Shown: positions 24,620 to 34,053 of the stretch, piece after piece
Layout: every line of letters starts with the position of its first letter
Numbering within the stretch: the first letter of the stretch is position 1
Assembly (NCBI RefSeq): GCF_015624425.1
Contig: NZ_CP049919.1
Coordinates: forward strand, 1,178,001-1,242,000
Length of the DNA: 64,000 bases
Reading direction: 5' to 3'
Source of the DNA: Roseateles sp. DAIF2
Lineage (GTDB): Bacteria; Pseudomonadota; Gammaproteobacteria; Burkholderiales; Burkholderiaceae_C
Notes under the pieces: model-generated
What the model saw: the letters and a program-made list of their open reading frames with translations, nothing else
Database searches by the model: none
Told to the model about the DNA's origin: nothing
Translations under genes and position numbers: made by a program

Positions 24620-25591
24620 TCAGTCGATCTTCGCGCCGGAGGCCTTGACGATCTTGGCCCAGCGGTTGATGTCCTCCTGCAGCAGCGCGGCGAACTGCTG
24701 CGGTGTCGTGCTGCCGGCCAGCTCCACGCCCTGCGCGGTCAGCGCGGTGCGCGTCTCGCCATTGGCCAGCACCTTGCCCATCGCGTCCTGCAGCTTGCGC
24801 TCGATCTCCGCGCTGACGCCGCGCGGCGCGAACAGGCCCACCCACAGGGTGCCGGCATAGCCCGGCACCTTCTCGCCGATCGCCGGCACCTCGGGCAGGG
24901 CGGGCGAGCGCTGCGGCGAGCTGACGCCCAGCGCCAGCAGGCGGCCGCTCTTCAGATAGCCCAGCACCGAGGGCAGGCTGGCGAAGGCCATCGGCACCTG
25001 GCCGCCGATCACGTCGGTCAGTGCCGGCGCGACGCCCTTGTAGGGAATGTGCTGGATCGACAGGCCCGCGGTGCTGTTCAGCATCTCGCCCAGCAGATGG
25101 TTCAGGGTGCCGTTGCCGGCCGAGGCGTACTGATAAGTGTCCGGCTTGGCCGCCTTCACCACCTTCAGGAATTCGTCCAGGCTCTTGGCCGGGAAGGCCG
25201 GATTCACCACCAGCACGTTCGGCACCGCGCCGACCAGCGCGATCGGCGCGAAGTCCTTCACCGGGTCGAAGCCCGGCGCCTTGTAGACGGCCGGGTTGAT
25301 CGCCTGGCTGCTGCTGATCGTCATCAGCAGCGTATGGCCGTCCTTGGCGGCCTTGGCCGCGGCCTGAGTGCCGATATTGCCGCCGGCACCGACCCGGTTC
25401 TCGATCACCACGGTGCCGCCCAGCACCTCGCCCAGACGTTGGCCGACGATGCGCGCGACGATGTCGTTGGTGCCGCCGGCGTTCTGCGGCACGATCAGCG
25501 TGATCGGCTTGGCGGGGTAGTCGGAAGCGTGAGCGCTGAAGCCGAGGGTGGCGAGGCCGGCGGCCAGGGCGAGTGCGTAGCGGCGTTGCAT
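24620..25591 (-). CDS. Bug/TctC family periplasmic substrate receptor
   Basis: A 323-residue exported receptor of the Bordetella uptake gene family, the solute receptor of tripartite tricarboxylate transporters. After a signal peptide (ends SAHASDYPAKP), family motifs appear: ITLIVPQNAGGTNDIVARIVG, VVIENRVGAGGNIGTQAAAKA and IPYKGVAPALTDVIGGQV. The usual ligands are carboxylic acids. The membrane subunits TctA and TctB are absent nearby, which is common because Bug receptors are greatly expanded in Burkholderiales. It is the first gene of the operon, divergent from LysR. Confidence 0.93.
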   Translation of the reverse strand: MQRRYALALAAGLATLGFSAHASDYPAKPITLIVPQNAGGTNDIVARIVGQRLGEVLGGTVVIENRVGAGGNIGTQAAAKAAKDGHTLLMTISSSQAINPAVYKAPGFDPVKDFAPIALVGAVPNVLVVNPAFPAKSLDEFLKVVKAAKPDTYQYASAGNGTLNHLLGEMLNSTAGLSIQHIPYKGVAPALTDVIGGQVPMAFASLPSVLGYLKSGRLLALGVSSPQRSPALPEVPAIGEKVPGYAGTLWVGLFAPRGVSAEIERKLQDAMGKVLANGETRTALTAQGVELAGSTTPQQFAALLQEDINRWAKIVKASGAKID

Positions 25592-25666
25592 GGGCGATGT
25601 CTCCGTTGATGTGGCGCCGATCTTGGCCGCGCCCCGGGCCTGCAACAATGGCCTTTTTTGGGAGCG

Positions 25667-25689
25667 AGCCTTCCGGGATCCGGAAGGCT
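25667..25689 (+). promoter_or_regulatory. Perfect palindrome upstream of the LysR gene
   Basis: Arms AGCCTTCCGG (25667-25676) and CCGGAAGGCT (25680-25689) around a 3-base GAT centre. It lies 16 bases before the LysR start and in the shared control region with the Bug operon. LysR-type sites contain T-N11-A within dyads; the inner TTCCGG..CCGGAA fits that loosely. It may be the LysR operator or a leader hairpin. Confidence 0.55.
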
Positions 25690-25705
25690 GGCCGGTACCG
25701 ACGCC

Positions 25706-26629
25706 ATGCATCTGAGCCTGGGCGATCTGCGCCTCTTCACCGCCGTGGCCGAGCTGGCCAACCTGACCCGCGCGGCCGAGCGGGTGCATCTGTCGCTGAC
25801 CGCGGCCAGCACGCGGGTGCGCGCGATCGAGGCCCAGGCCGGCCTGCCGCTGCTGGAGCGCCAGGCGCGCGGCGTCAAGCTGACGCCGGCCGGCGAGGCC
25901 TTCGCCCATCACGCGCGGTTGATGCTGCAGCAGGCCGAGGCGCTGCGTAGCGAGCTGCAGGAGTACGGCGGCGGGCTGCAGGGCCATGTGCGGGTGTTCG
26001 CCAACACCACCGCGGTGACCGAATTCCTGCCCGAGATCCTGGCCGGCTTCCTGGCCGCGCATCCGCGCATCACGGTGGGCCTGCGCGAGCATGCCAACCA
26101 CGAGATCGCGCGCGGCGTGCGCGAGGGCCGGGCCGACCTCGGCATCGCCGCCGGCCAGCTCGACAGCCAGGGCCTGGCGGCCTTCCATTTCGCGACCGAC
26201 CGGCTGGTGCTGGTTACCGCCCGCCGTCATCGCCTGGCGCGCCGCGCCCAGGTCGCGCTGGCAGAGGTGCTGGGCGACGCCCTGGTCGGCATGCACGAGG
26301 GCAGCACGATCGAGCGCTTCCTGGCCCGCGTGGTCGAGGACATGGGCCTGCCCGCGCCCAAGCTGCGCGTGCAGGTCGGCAGCTTCGACGCGATGTGCCG
26401 CATGGTGGAGGCCGGCGTGGGCCTGGGCATCGCACCGGAATCGGCGGCGCGGCGCCATCAGGCTGCCGGCATGGGCATCGCGCTGGTGGCGCTATCGGAT
26501 CCCTGGGCGCTGCGCGAGCGCTACCTGCTGACGCGTGCCGGCCAGCGCCTGCCGCCCTATGCGCAGGAACTGATCGAGCGCATCTGCGCCCATCACGGCG
26601 CGGTCTGGCCCGACGGGCCTACCAGCTGA
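25706..26629 (+). CDS. LysR family transcriptional regulator
   Basis: A 307-residue LysR regulator. The N-terminal winged helix-turn-helix (LGDLRLFTAVAELANLTRAAERVHLSLTAASTRVRAIEAQAGLPLLER) is followed by a periplasmic-binding-like effector domain (about residues 90-290, GHVRVFANTTAVTEFLP onward). It is divergent from the Bug-CaiB-CitE operon and presumably activates it in response to the acid or a CoA derivative. The ATG at 25706 gives the standard N-terminus; an ATG at 25658 would add sixteen codons across the palindrome. Its 3' end overlaps the convergent mtfA gene by 11 bases. Confidence 0.93.
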   Translation: MHLSLGDLRLFTAVAELANLTRAAERVHLSLTAASTRVRAIEAQAGLPLLERQARGVKLTPAGEAFAHHARLMLQQAEALRSELQEYGGGLQGHVRVFANTTAVTEFLPEILAGFLAAHPRITVGLREHANHEIARGVREGRADLGIAAGQLDSQGLAAFHFATDRLVLVTARRHRLARRAQVALAEVLGDALVGMHEGSTIERFLARVVEDMGLPAPKLRVQVGSFDAMCRMVEAGVGLGIAPESAARRHQAAGMGIALVALSDPWALRERYLLTRAGQRLPPYAQELIERICAHHGAVWPDGPTS

Positions 26630-27437
26630 AGGGATTGAGCCGGTAGTAGCGCGCCAACTCCTGGTACAGCGCCGGATGCTCCTGCGCCAGGCGCAGCGGC
26701 TGCTCGAAGAAGACCTCGCTGGCCACCGCGAAGAACTCGGCCGGGTCGGTGGCGCCATAGGCGTCCAGCACACCCTCCTCACCGCGCGCCAGGCGCTGCT
26801 GCAGCGCCTCGAACTCGGCGCTCATCACGCGCGACCAGCGCGCATGGGCGGCGCGGTCGCGCAGCACCGGCGCACCGTTGGCATGGCCCTTGGCCTGGTC
26901 CAGCTGGTGCGCGAACTCGTGGATCACGACGTTGCGGCCGTCGGCCGGATCGGCCGCGCCCTCCAGCACGTCCTGCCAGGACAGGATCACCTGGCCCTGG
27001 GTCCAGGACTCGCCGGACAGCAGGCGGCGCTGCTCCATCTGCACGCCGGCGGCGCCCTGGGCGACGCGGTCGACGACAAAGGCGCGCGGGTAGAGCAGCA
27101 CCTGGCTCAGCTTGGGGTAGTAACCGCGCGAGGCGCCCAGCAGCGGCAGGCAGGCCTGGGCCGCGATCGTCACGCGCATCTCGTCGGTCACGGTCAGGCC
27201 GGCGCAGCCGATGATGGGCTTCTCGGCCAGGAACACCAGCATCAGGCGCTTCAGGCGCAGCTGCAGGTCCGGCGGCAGGCTTGCGACCAGCGGCACGCGC
27301 CGGCGCAGGATGCGGCGCCAGGCCTGCGGGAAGGGTTGGCGCTGCAGGCGCGCGCGGCGTCGGGCGCGCCACAGCGGTTGGCCGGCCAGCCAGGCGATCA
27401 GCGCCAGGGCGAGGCCGCAGACGATCAGCAGGGCCAT
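26619..27437 (-). CDS. mtfA: MtfA-type zinc peptidase (M90)
   Basis: A 272-residue member of the MtfA/M90 family. The zinc signature VIHEFAHQLD (HExxH) is present, with a downstream Glu in the ATDPAEFFAVASEVFFEQP region as third ligand. KPIIGCAGLTVTDEMRVTIAAQACLPLLG is the typical family segment. An N-terminal hydrophobic stretch (MALLIVCGLALALIAWLAG) suggests membrane anchoring. In E. coli MtfA interacts with the Mlc repressor and modulates the glucose PTS; whether that holds here is unknown. The ATG at 27437 gives the usual length. Confidence 0.9.
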   Translation of the reverse strand: MALLIVCGLALALIAWLAGQPLWRARRRARLQRQPFPQAWRRILRRRVPLVASLPPDLQLRLKRLMLVFLAEKPIIGCAGLTVTDEMRVTIAAQACLPLLGASRGYYPKLSQVLLYPRAFVVDRVAQGAAGVQMEQRRLLSGESWTQGQVILSWQDVLEGAADPADGRNVVIHEFAHQLDQAKGHANGAPVLRDRAAHARWSRVMSAEFEALQQRLARGEEGVLDAYGATDPAEFFAVASEVFFEQPLRLAQEHPALYQELARYYRLNPFSW

Positions 27438-27517
27438 GGCGCGCTTCCTCGTTGGGGTATGCAGCCCAGATGGCCCCGGCCGGCGCGATTTCAAGTCTGC
27501 GGGTACGCTGCGGGTCC

Positions 27518-28699
27518 ATGCACGACGACTCCCATGCTTCCTCATCCGCCTCCTCGCTGCGCGCCTGGCAGGTCATCGGCGGCGGCATCGCCGGCCTGGT
27601 GCTGACCATCGGCCTGGCGCGCTTCGCCTACACGCCGCTGCTGCCGCAGATGCAGGCCCAGGCCGGGCTGTCGGACCTGGCGGCCGGCTGGCTGGCCGCG
27701 ATCAACTATGCCGGCTATATGAGCGGCGCGCTGCTGGCGGCCTGGCTGGAGGATGCGCAATGGCGGCACCGGCTCTACGGTTGGGGCCTGCTGCTGGCGC
27801 TGGCCAGCACCGCGCTGATGGCGGCCAGCGACAACCTCTGGGTCTGGGCCCTGTCGCGCTATCTGGGCGGGCTGACCGGCGCGGCCGGCATGCTGCTGGG
27901 CTCGGGCCTGGTGCTGGGCTGGCTGATGCGCGCCGGGCGCCGGCCCGAGCTGGGCCTGCATTTCATGGGCCTGGGGCTGGGCATCGTGGTCTCGGCGCTG
28001 GGCGCGATGGCGATGACGCGGCTGGCCTTCGACTGGGCCGGGCAATGGCTGGGCTTCGCGCTGCTGGGCCTGCTGTTCCTGGCGCTGGCCTGGGCCTGGC
28101 GCCCGCCGGTGCCGCCCGCGGCGGCGGCCGCGCGCCCGGACGCGCCGCCGCCACGGCGCTGGATGCTGCTGATGGCGGCGATGTATTTCTGCGCCGGCTG
28201 GGGCTTCGTGATCAGCGCCACCTTCACGGTCGCGATCGTCGAGCGCCAGCCGCTCTTGGCCGGGCAAGGCCCCTGGGCCTGGCTGCTGGTCGGGCTGGCG
28301 GCGACGCCGGCGGTGTTCCTCTGGGACCATGTGGCGCGCGCGCTCGGCGAGCTGAACGCGCTGCTTTTGGCGCTGGCGCTGCAATGCGCCTCGGTGCTGC
28401 TGGCGGCGCTGTCGGGCAGCCTGGTCGCGGCGCTGGCCGGAGCCCTGCTGTACGGCGCCACCTTCATCGGCATCGTCAGCCTGACCCTGGCCCTGGTCGG
28501 ACGGCGCTCGCCGGCCAATCCCGGCAAGGCGATGGCGCGGCTGACGCTCAGCTACGGCGTCGCACAGATCAGCGCACCGGCGCTGGCCGGCGCGATGGCC
28601 CAGGCCAGCGGCAGCTACCGCGCCGCGCTGTGGCTGACCGCCGCGGTGCTGGTGCTGGGCATGGGCCTGTTGCTGCGGCTGCGCCGCGAGGGGCTGTAG
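27518..28699 (+). CDS. YbfB/YjiJ family MFS transporter
   Basis: A 393-residue major facilitator protein with about twelve helices. The family opening is visible: GGGIAGLVLTIGLARFAYTPLLPQMQAQAGLSDLAAGWLAAINYAGYMSGAL. A second half begins near residue 208 (PPPRRWMLLMAAMYFCAGWGFVISATF). YbfB/YjiJ transporters have no firmly assigned substrate. The ATG at 27518 is the first that gives a sensible cytoplasmic N-terminus. It is divergent from mtfA (80 bases). Confidence 0.9.
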   Translation: MHDDSHASSSASSLRAWQVIGGGIAGLVLTIGLARFAYTPLLPQMQAQAGLSDLAAGWLAAINYAGYMSGALLAAWLEDAQWRHRLYGWGLLLALASTALMAASDNLWVWALSRYLGGLTGAAGMLLGSGLVLGWLMRAGRRPELGLHFMGLGLGIVVSALGAMAMTRLAFDWAGQWLGFALLGLLFLALAWAWRPPVPPAAAAARPDAPPPRRWMLLMAAMYFCAGWGFVISATFTVAIVERQPLLAGQGPWAWLLVGLAATPAVFLWDHVARALGELNALLLALALQCASVLLAALSGSLVAALAGALLYGATFIGIVSLTLALVGRRSPANPGKAMARLTLSYGVAQISAPALAGAMAQASGSYRAALWLTAAVLVLGMGLLLRLRREGL

Positions 28700-28714
28700 C
28701 GGGCGGACAGGGGC

Positions 28715-29164
28715 TTAACGCCCTTTGGACTCTTCCAGCTCGATGCTCTGCAAGGTGCGCCAGTCGGTGCAGACGAAATAGGCGTCTTCCAGGATGATGT
28801 CGCGCAGCGAGCCGTCGCCGCGCGCCATGCGGCCGTCCTGGCAGATCAGGCTGCTGCGCTGGCCCTTGGCGTCGGCCAGGTGCTTGCCGACCGCGACGCT
28901 GTCGCGGATCAGGTGCAGCACGCCCAGCAGCAGCGCGATGCCGGCCAGGGTGATCGCGACGCCGCCGATGATCTGCAGCGTCTCGCCCAGCATCGAGGGC
29001 GCGGGCGGCGCCACCCGGCCGGGCAGGGCCGCCGCCGCGCGCACCGGCGCCGCCGGTGCCTCCCGAGGCGCCTGGGGGCGCGAGGAGCCGGGTTTGAGGG
29101 CGGCGCGGTTGAGGCCGCCGCCGGAGCGGGATTGCGAATTGGCCATGACGGATGGGCGGTACAT
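28715..29164 (-). CDS. Small single-span membrane protein
   Basis: A 149-residue protein of unknown family. The N-terminal half is Ala/Pro/Arg-rich and probably disordered, one clear membrane segment covers about residues 61-83 (LQIIGGVAITLAGIALLLGVLHLI) and the C-terminal 60 residues are polar (QRSSLICQDGRMARGDGSLRD). The start is uncertain: ATG 29164 or six codons later at 29146. It converges on the MFS gene with a 15-base gap. The function is unknown. Confidence 0.6.
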   Translation of the reverse strand: MYRPSVMANSQSRSGGGLNRAALKPGSSRPQAPREAPAAPVRAAAALPGRVAPPAPSMLGETLQIIGGVAITLAGIALLLGVLHLIRDSVAVGKHLADAKGQRSSLICQDGRMARGDGSLRDIILEDAYFVCTDWRTLQSIELEESKGR

Positions 29165-29408
29165 CCAGTCCTGGCGACCGCCGCACGGCTCGACTTAAAT
29201 CGGTGGCATTCATTTGTGCGTCAGGCGCGCAAAATGGCCGGGCCGCCGGCGCCGGATACCGCCGCTTGCAAATTTTTCGCCGGGCTTGCGAGATCCTGTC
29301 GGCCCGGCGGGAACTGCGGCGTTGGAGTGGGCATGCCGGACGGCGCTCCATGCTAGGGTCCGAGGAAACAGGGCGGCCCATCAGCGCCGCCGATCTAGGA
29401 GGAAGAAA

Positions 29409-30245
29409 ATGACGCGACAACCGCCGAATCCCGGGGCACGCAGCCGCGGCCGCCAGCTGATGGCCGGCACCCTGAGCCTGGCCCTGGTCGCCACGCCTGC
29501 GCTGGCCGAGGATCAGAAGGTCGAGCTGCGCTCCAGCGGCGACTATGTCTCGCAGCGCCTGCCCGACGGCACGCGCGAGGTGGAGCTGGACCGCCAGCTG
29601 TCCGGCTCCTGCCGCTTCAACCGCACCTGGGGCTATGACCTCAGCAACAAGGAGCTGTGGGTCAATGGCGGCTGCGCCGGGCGCTTCCGCCTTAGCGGCG
29701 ACTTCAAGGACGAGGAGCGCAGCGGCAACTCCTCGAACGCCGGCATCGCGGTGGCGGCGGTGGCGGCGATCGCCGGCCTGGCGCTGCTGGCCTCGCACAA
29801 CCGCGACAAGGACAAGGACCGCGACCGGCCCGACTACAACGACGGCGGCAACAACAACAACGGCGGCAGCGGCTATGCGCGCCAGATCCGCGGCGCCGGC
29901 AATATGTGCATGGACATCAGCGGCCGGGTGCGCGAGGGTGCGCCGGCCATCCTCTACAACTGCAACAACGGCGACAACCAGCGCTTCGACTGGGGCCGCG
30001 GCGGCGAGCTGCGCGTCGGCGGCCTGTGCCTGGACGTGGCCGGCGGCAACCGCGACAACGGCGCCCAGGTGATCGCCTTCCGCTGCAACGGCGACGACAA
30101 CCAGCGCTGGCAGATGCGCGGCAACCAGATCCGCAGCCGCATGAACGGCAAATGCCTGGATGTGCGCGACGGCCGCATCCGCGCCGGCCAGCCGCTGCAG
30201 CTGTGGGACTGCCATGGCGGCGAGAACCAGCGCTGGTGGTGGTAA
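29409..30245 (+). CDS. Exported DUF3011 and ricin-type lectin protein
   Basis: A 278-residue exported protein with a signal peptide ending near residue 33 (VATPALAED). A DUF3011-like segment (QLSGSCRFNRTWGYDLSNKELWVNGGCAGRFRL, paired Cys) is followed by a hydrophobic Ala-rich stretch (about 115-133). A charged, low-complexity linker (DKDKDRDRPDYNDGGNNNNGG) leads to a C-terminal beta-trefoil lectin domain (about 158-278) with three QxW-type repeats (DNQRFDW, DNQRWQM and ENQRWWW). It probably binds carbohydrate in the periplasm or outside. AGGAGGA precedes the ATG, and the EF-hand gene follows by 28 bases. Confidence 0.85.
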   Translation: MTRQPPNPGARSRGRQLMAGTLSLALVATPALAEDQKVELRSSGDYVSQRLPDGTREVELDRQLSGSCRFNRTWGYDLSNKELWVNGGCAGRFRLSGDFKDEERSGNSSNAGIAVAAVAAIAGLALLASHNRDKDKDRDRPDYNDGGNNNNGGSGYARQIRGAGNMCMDISGRVREGAPAILYNCNNGDNQRFDWGRGGELRVGGLCLDVAGGNRDNGAQVIAFRCNGDDNQRWQMRGNQIRSRMNGKCLDVRDGRIRAGQPLQLWDCHGGENQRWWW

Positions 30246-30273
30246 CGATGAGCGGCGGCGAGCGGGGAGGTCG

Positions 30274-30666
30274 ATGATGAAGACGACGACGATGACACGC
30301 AAGATCGCGCTGCTGGGCCTGCTGGCCCTGGGCGGCGCCGGGGTCCAGGCCGGGCCGGACGGCTCGGTGACGCTGGAGGAATACCACCGCGACCTGCTGC
30401 GCTCCTGGCATGCGCTGGACCTGGACGGCGATGGCTACATCACGCGCGCCGAGCTGAAGTCGCTGCCCAGGAAGGCCCAGGGCATGCTGGGCTCGCTGCG
30501 CCGCTCCGACAGCGACGGCGACGGCCGCCTGTCCTTCAAGGAGGTGGTGGCCACGCGCATGGCGGCCTTCGAGGCCGCCGACCTCAACCAGGACGATGTG
30601 CTGTCCAAGGACGAGATCGAGGCCTATGAGGCCAAGCTGCGCAGCGAGCGCAAGAAGAAGCCCTGA
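30274..30666 (+). CDS. Exported EF-hand protein
   Basis: A 130-residue protein with a signal peptide (ALLGLLALGGAGVQAG) and EF-hand calcium loops. DLDGDGYITRAEL (about 46-58) and DSDGDGRLSFKEV (about 78-90) are canonical DxDxDG loops; DLNQDDVLSKDEI (about 103-115) is a third. The Lys-rich tail ends SERKKKP. GGGAGG precedes the ATG at 30274. It is probably co-transcribed with the lectin gene, pairing calcium binding with sugar binding in the periplasm; that link is inference. Confidence 0.88.
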   Translation: MMKTTTMTRKIALLGLLALGGAGVQAGPDGSVTLEEYHRDLLRSWHALDLDGDGYITRAELKSLPRKAQGMLGSLRRSDSDGDGRLSFKEVVATRMAAFEAADLNQDDVLSKDEIEAYEAKLRSERKKKP

Positions 30667-30669
30667 CCC

Positions 30670-32823
30670 TTAGGGCGAGCCCTGCTCGAAGCGCTCCCCG
30701 CGTTCGGCCATGCGGCGCAGCAGCGCGGCCGGCGCGAAGCGCTCGCCATGCGCGGCGGCCAGCTCGTCCGCCCGGGCGACGAAGGCCGGCAGGCCGCGCG
30801 CATTGATGAACTGCAGCGCGCCGCCCTCGAAGGGCGCAAAGCCCCAGCCGAGGATGGAGCCGACGTTCGCGTCCGGCACCGAGCGCAGCACGCCTTCCTC
30901 CAGGCAGCGCGCGGCCTCGTTGGCCTGCACCAGCATCAGCCGGTCGATCAGCTCGCGCTGGCTGGGCTGGGCGGCGGCCGGCGGGTAGAGCCGCACCAGC
31001 TCCGGCCACAGGGTCTTGTCGCCATCGGCCCAGTCGTAGAAACCGCGGCCGACCTTTTTGCCGACGCGGCCGAGTTCGCTCAGGGCGCGCAGCACGGCCT
31101 CGCCCGGATGCTCGCGATAGGGCCGGCCCTCGGCGGCCAGGTCCTTGCGGGTCTGCTCGGCGACATGCACGCCCAGGCTCAGCGAGACCTCGTCCTGCAG
31201 GGCCAGCGGCGGCATCGGCATGCCGGCGGCCAGGCCCGCGGCCTCGATCGAGCGCGGATGCACGCCCTCGCGCAGCATCGCCAGGCCCTCCATCAGATAG
31301 GTGGCGAACACCCGGCTGGTATAGAAGCCGCGCGCATCGTTGACGACGATCGGCGTCTTGCCGATCTGCCGCACATAGTCGAAGCCCAGCGCCAGGGTCT
31401 CGGACGAGGTCGCGGCGCCGACGATGATCTCGACCAGCGGCATCTTGTCGACCGGCGAGAAGAAATGCAGGCCGATGAAGTTGGCCGGTCGGGCGCTGGC
31501 CTGGGCCAGGCCGGTGATCGGCAGGGTCGAGGTGTTGGAGGCGAACACCGCATCGTCGGCCAGCCGGGCCTCGGCCAGGCGGGTCACCTCGGCCTTCAGC
31601 GCGCGGTCCTCGAACACCGCCTCGATCACCAGCTCGCAGCCGGCCAGATCGGCATGGTCGGTGCCGGTGCGGATCAGCGCCAGCCGGGCCTCGCGCTGCG
31701 CAGGTGTGAGCCGGCCTTTTTTGACCGCGCGGTCCAGCAGCGTCTGCGAATGGCGCTTGCCCTGCTCGGCCGCCTCCGGCGAGACGTCCAGCAGCACGAC
31801 CTCGATGCTGGCCTCGGCCGAGACATGGGCGATGCCCGCGCCCATCATGCCGGCGCCGAGCACGCCGATGCGCCGCAGCTGGCGGCGCGGCGGCCCGGCC
31901 GGCCGCGAGGCGCCCTTCTTGATCGCGTTCAGCTGGTACCAGAGGGTCGAGATCAGATGCCGCGAGGCCGGGCTGATCACGCAGACGGCGAAGAAGCGCG
32001 ACTCGATCTCCAGCGCCCGGTCGATGTCGGTCAGCCCGCCCTCGAACACGCTGGACATGATGTGGACCAGGGCCGGGTAATTGCCCTGGCTCTTGGCGCC
32101 GGCCACCGCGGGCGCAATCGAGAACAGCTGGGCCACGGCCGGCGCGCGTGAATCGCCGCCGGGGTAGCGGAACTTCGGCGCATCCCAGGGCTGCAGCGGC
32201 TTCGGGTTGGCGGCGATCCAGTGGCGCGCCGCCGCCAGCGCCGCGTCGGCATCGGGCGCGAGCTCATGCACCAGGCCGCTGGACAGGGCCTCGGCGGCGC
32301 GGATGTCGCTGCCTTCGCCCATCCATTGCAGGGCCTGCTGCATGCCGACCAGGCGCGGCAGGCGCTGCGTGCCGCCGCCGCCGGGCAGCAGGCCCAGCTT
32401 GACCTCGGGCAGGCCCAGGCGCGCGCGGCCGTCGTCGATCACGATGCGGCGATGGCAGCCCATCGCGATCTCCAGCCCGCCGCCCTTGCACTGGCCGTTC
32501 AGGATCGCGACGACCGGCTTGCCGCAGCGCTCGAAGCGGCGGATGAAGCGCTTCAGCGCCATCGAGGCCTCGAAGGCCTGCTGCGCCGTGCTCAGCGCCT
32601 GCAGGCGGTCGATGTCGGCGCCGGCCAGGAAATCCTTCTTGCCGGAGCGCAGGATCAGGCCGGTGACACCGGCGTCCTGGTCCTCCAGCAGATCGGCCAG
32701 GCCGCGCAGCGGCGCTGCCAGCGCCTCGTTGAGGATGTTCATCGAGTGGCCTGGCAGGTCCATCGTGGCGACAACGACGCCGTCTTCGCCCTTCTCGATG
32801 TGCAATGCGTTGCTGTTGCTCAT
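30670..32823 (-). CDS. FadJ-type enoyl-CoA hydratase/3-hydroxyacyl-CoA dehydrogenase
   Basis: A 717-residue multifunctional beta-oxidation enzyme. The N-terminal crotonase domain (about 1-190) shows [16 protein letters not shown] (oxyanion hole) and a catalytic-Glu region at [22 protein letters not shown]. The central 3-hydroxyacyl-CoA dehydrogenase Rossmann motif is [18 protein letters not shown] (about 318-335), followed by [19 protein letters not shown] with the catalytic His; C-terminal HAD domains complete it. It hydrates enoyl-CoA and oxidises the product with NAD. The start lies 2 bases after the thiolase stop. With thiolase and acyl-CoA dehydrogenase it forms a complete cycle. Confidence 0.93.
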   Translation of the reverse strand: MSNSNALHIEKGEDGVVVATMDLPGHSMNILNEALAAPLRGLADLLEDQDAGVTGLILRSGKKDFLAGADIDRLQALSTAQQAFEASMALKRFIRRFERCGKPVVAILNGQCKGGGLEIAMGCHRRIVIDDGRARLGLPEVKLGLLPGGGGTQRLPRLVGMQQALQWMGEGSDIRAAEALSSGLVHELAPDADAALAAARHWIAANPKPLQPWDAPKFRYPGGDSRAPAVAQLFSIAPAVAGAKSQGNYPALVHIMSSVFEGGLTDIDRALEIESRFFAVCVISPASRHLISTLWYQLNAIKKGASRPAGPPRRQLRRIGVLGAGMMGAGIAHVSAEASIEVVLLDVSPEAAEQGKRHSQTLLDRAVKKGRLTPAQREARLALIRTGTDHADLAGCELVIEAVFEDRALKAEVTRLAEARLADDAVFASNTSTLPITGLAQASARPANFIGLHFFSPVDKMPLVEIIVGAATSSETLALGFDYVRQIGKTPIVVNDARGFYTSRVFATYLMEGLAMLREGVHPRSIEAAGLAAGMPMPPLALQDEVSLSLGVHVAEQTRKDLAAEGRPYREHPGEAVLRALSELGRVGKKVGRGFYDWADGDKTLWPELVRLYPPAAAQPSQRELIDRLMLVQANEAARCLEEGVLRSVPDANVGSILGWGFAPFEGGALQFINARGLPAFVARADELAAAHGERFAPAALLRRMAERGERFEQGSP

Positions 32824-32825
32824 GA

Positions 32826-34031
32826 TCAGACTCGCTCGATGATGGTGGCGATGCCCATGCCGCCGCCGACGCACAAGGTCGCGCAGCCGGTGCGCAGGTC
32901 GCGGCGCTCCAGCTCGTCGAGCAGGGTGCCCAGCAGAATGCAGCCGGTGGCGCCCAGCGGATGGCCCAGCGCGATCGCGCCGCCGTTGACATTGACCCGG
33001 TCCAGGCTCACGCCGAGGTCGCGCGCGGTCTTCATCGGCACCACCGCGAAGGCCTCATTGATCTCCCACAGGTCGATCTCGGCCGCCTCCATGCCGGCCT
33101 GCCGCAGCGCTTTCTCGCAGGCTGGCGCCGGGCCGGTCAGCATGATGGTCGGCTCGGAGCCGATCACCGCCGCGGCGCGGATGCGCGCGCGCGGCTGCAG
33201 GCCCGCCGCTGCGCCGCCGGCCTTGGAGCCGACCAGCATCAGCGCGGCGCCGTCGACGATGCCCGAGGAGTTACCGGCATGGTGCACATGGGCGATGCGC
33301 TCCACGGTCGTGTACTTGCGCAGCGCGGTGGCATCGAAGCCCATGCCGCCCATCATGGCGAAGGAGGGCTCCAGCTTGGCCAAGGTCTCGGGCGTGGTGC
33401 CGGGGCGGATGGTCTCGTCCTGCGCCAGCAGGGGCAGGCCGGCGATGTCCTGCACCGGCACGATCGAGCGCTCGAAGTGGCCGGCTTCGCGTGCGGCCGC
33501 GGCGCGGCGGTGCGACTCGCTGGCATAGGCGTCGAGCGCGGCACGGTCAAAGCCCTCCAAGGTGGCGATCAGGTCGGCGCTGACGCCCTGCGGGATGAAG
33601 CCCAGCGCCGCGTTGACCCGCGGGTCCATGAACCAGGCGCCGCCGTCGCTACCCATGGGCCAACGACTCATCGACTCGACACCGCCGGCCACCACCAGTT
33701 GCTCGAAGCCGCTGGCCACCTTGGCCGCGGCCAGGTTGATCGACTCCAGCCCCGAGGCGCAAAAGCGCGATTGGGTGACGCCGCCGACGCTCTGCGCCCA
33801 GCCGGCATCCAGCACCGCGGTGCGGGCGATGTCGGCGCCCTGTTCGCCGACCGGGGTCACGCAGCCCAGCACCACATCATCGACCTGCGCGGTGTCGAGC
33901 CCCAGGCGCTGCTGCAGCGCCTGCAGCAGGCCGCGCAGCAGCCAGACCGGGCTGGCCTGGTGCAGGCCGCCGTCCTTCTTGCCCTTGCCGCGCGGCGTGC
34001 GGACATGGTCGTACAGATAGGCATCGAACAT
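32826..34031 (-). CDS. Acetyl-CoA C-acyltransferase (thiolase)
   Basis: A 401-residue thiolase. The acylated Cys lies in [18 protein letters not shown] (about 88-105). The C-terminal [16 protein letters not shown] and CVGGGMGIA motifs carry the catalytic His and second Cys. It cleaves 3-ketoacyl-CoA to acetyl-CoA and a shortened acyl-CoA. It lies between acyl-CoA dehydrogenase and FadJ-type genes with short gaps. GGAGAC lies upstream of the ATG. Confidence 0.94.
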   Translation of the reverse strand: MFDAYLYDHVRTPRGKGKKDGGLHQASPVWLLRGLLQALQQRLGLDTAQVDDVVLGCVTPVGEQGADIARTAVLDAGWAQSVGGVTQSRFCASGLESINLAAAKVASGFEQLVVAGGVESMSRWPMGSDGGAWFMDPRVNAALGFIPQGVSADLIATLEGFDRAALDAYASESHRRAAAAREAGHFERSIVPVQDIAGLPLLAQDETIRPGTTPETLAKLEPSFAMMGGMGFDATALRKYTTVERIAHVHHAGNSSGIVDGAALMLVGSKAGGAAAGLQPRARIRAAAVIGSEPTIMLTGPAPACEKALRQAGMEAAEIDLWEINEAFAVVPMKTARDLGVSLDRVNVNGGAIALGHPLGATGCILLGTLLDELERRDLRTGCATLCVGGGMGIATIIERV

Positions 34032-34053
34032 GGCTTGTCTCCTGGGCCGACCC

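Noticed and set aside
28715..29164. DUF assignment for the small membrane protein
   Set aside because: One membrane span and a polar tail are not enough to name a family; left as unknown.
29820..29875. Tandem repeat or CRISPR-like array
   Set aside because: It is a short low-complexity coding stretch (Asp/Lys/Arg then Asn/Gly) inside the lectin gene, with no repeat-spacer pattern.
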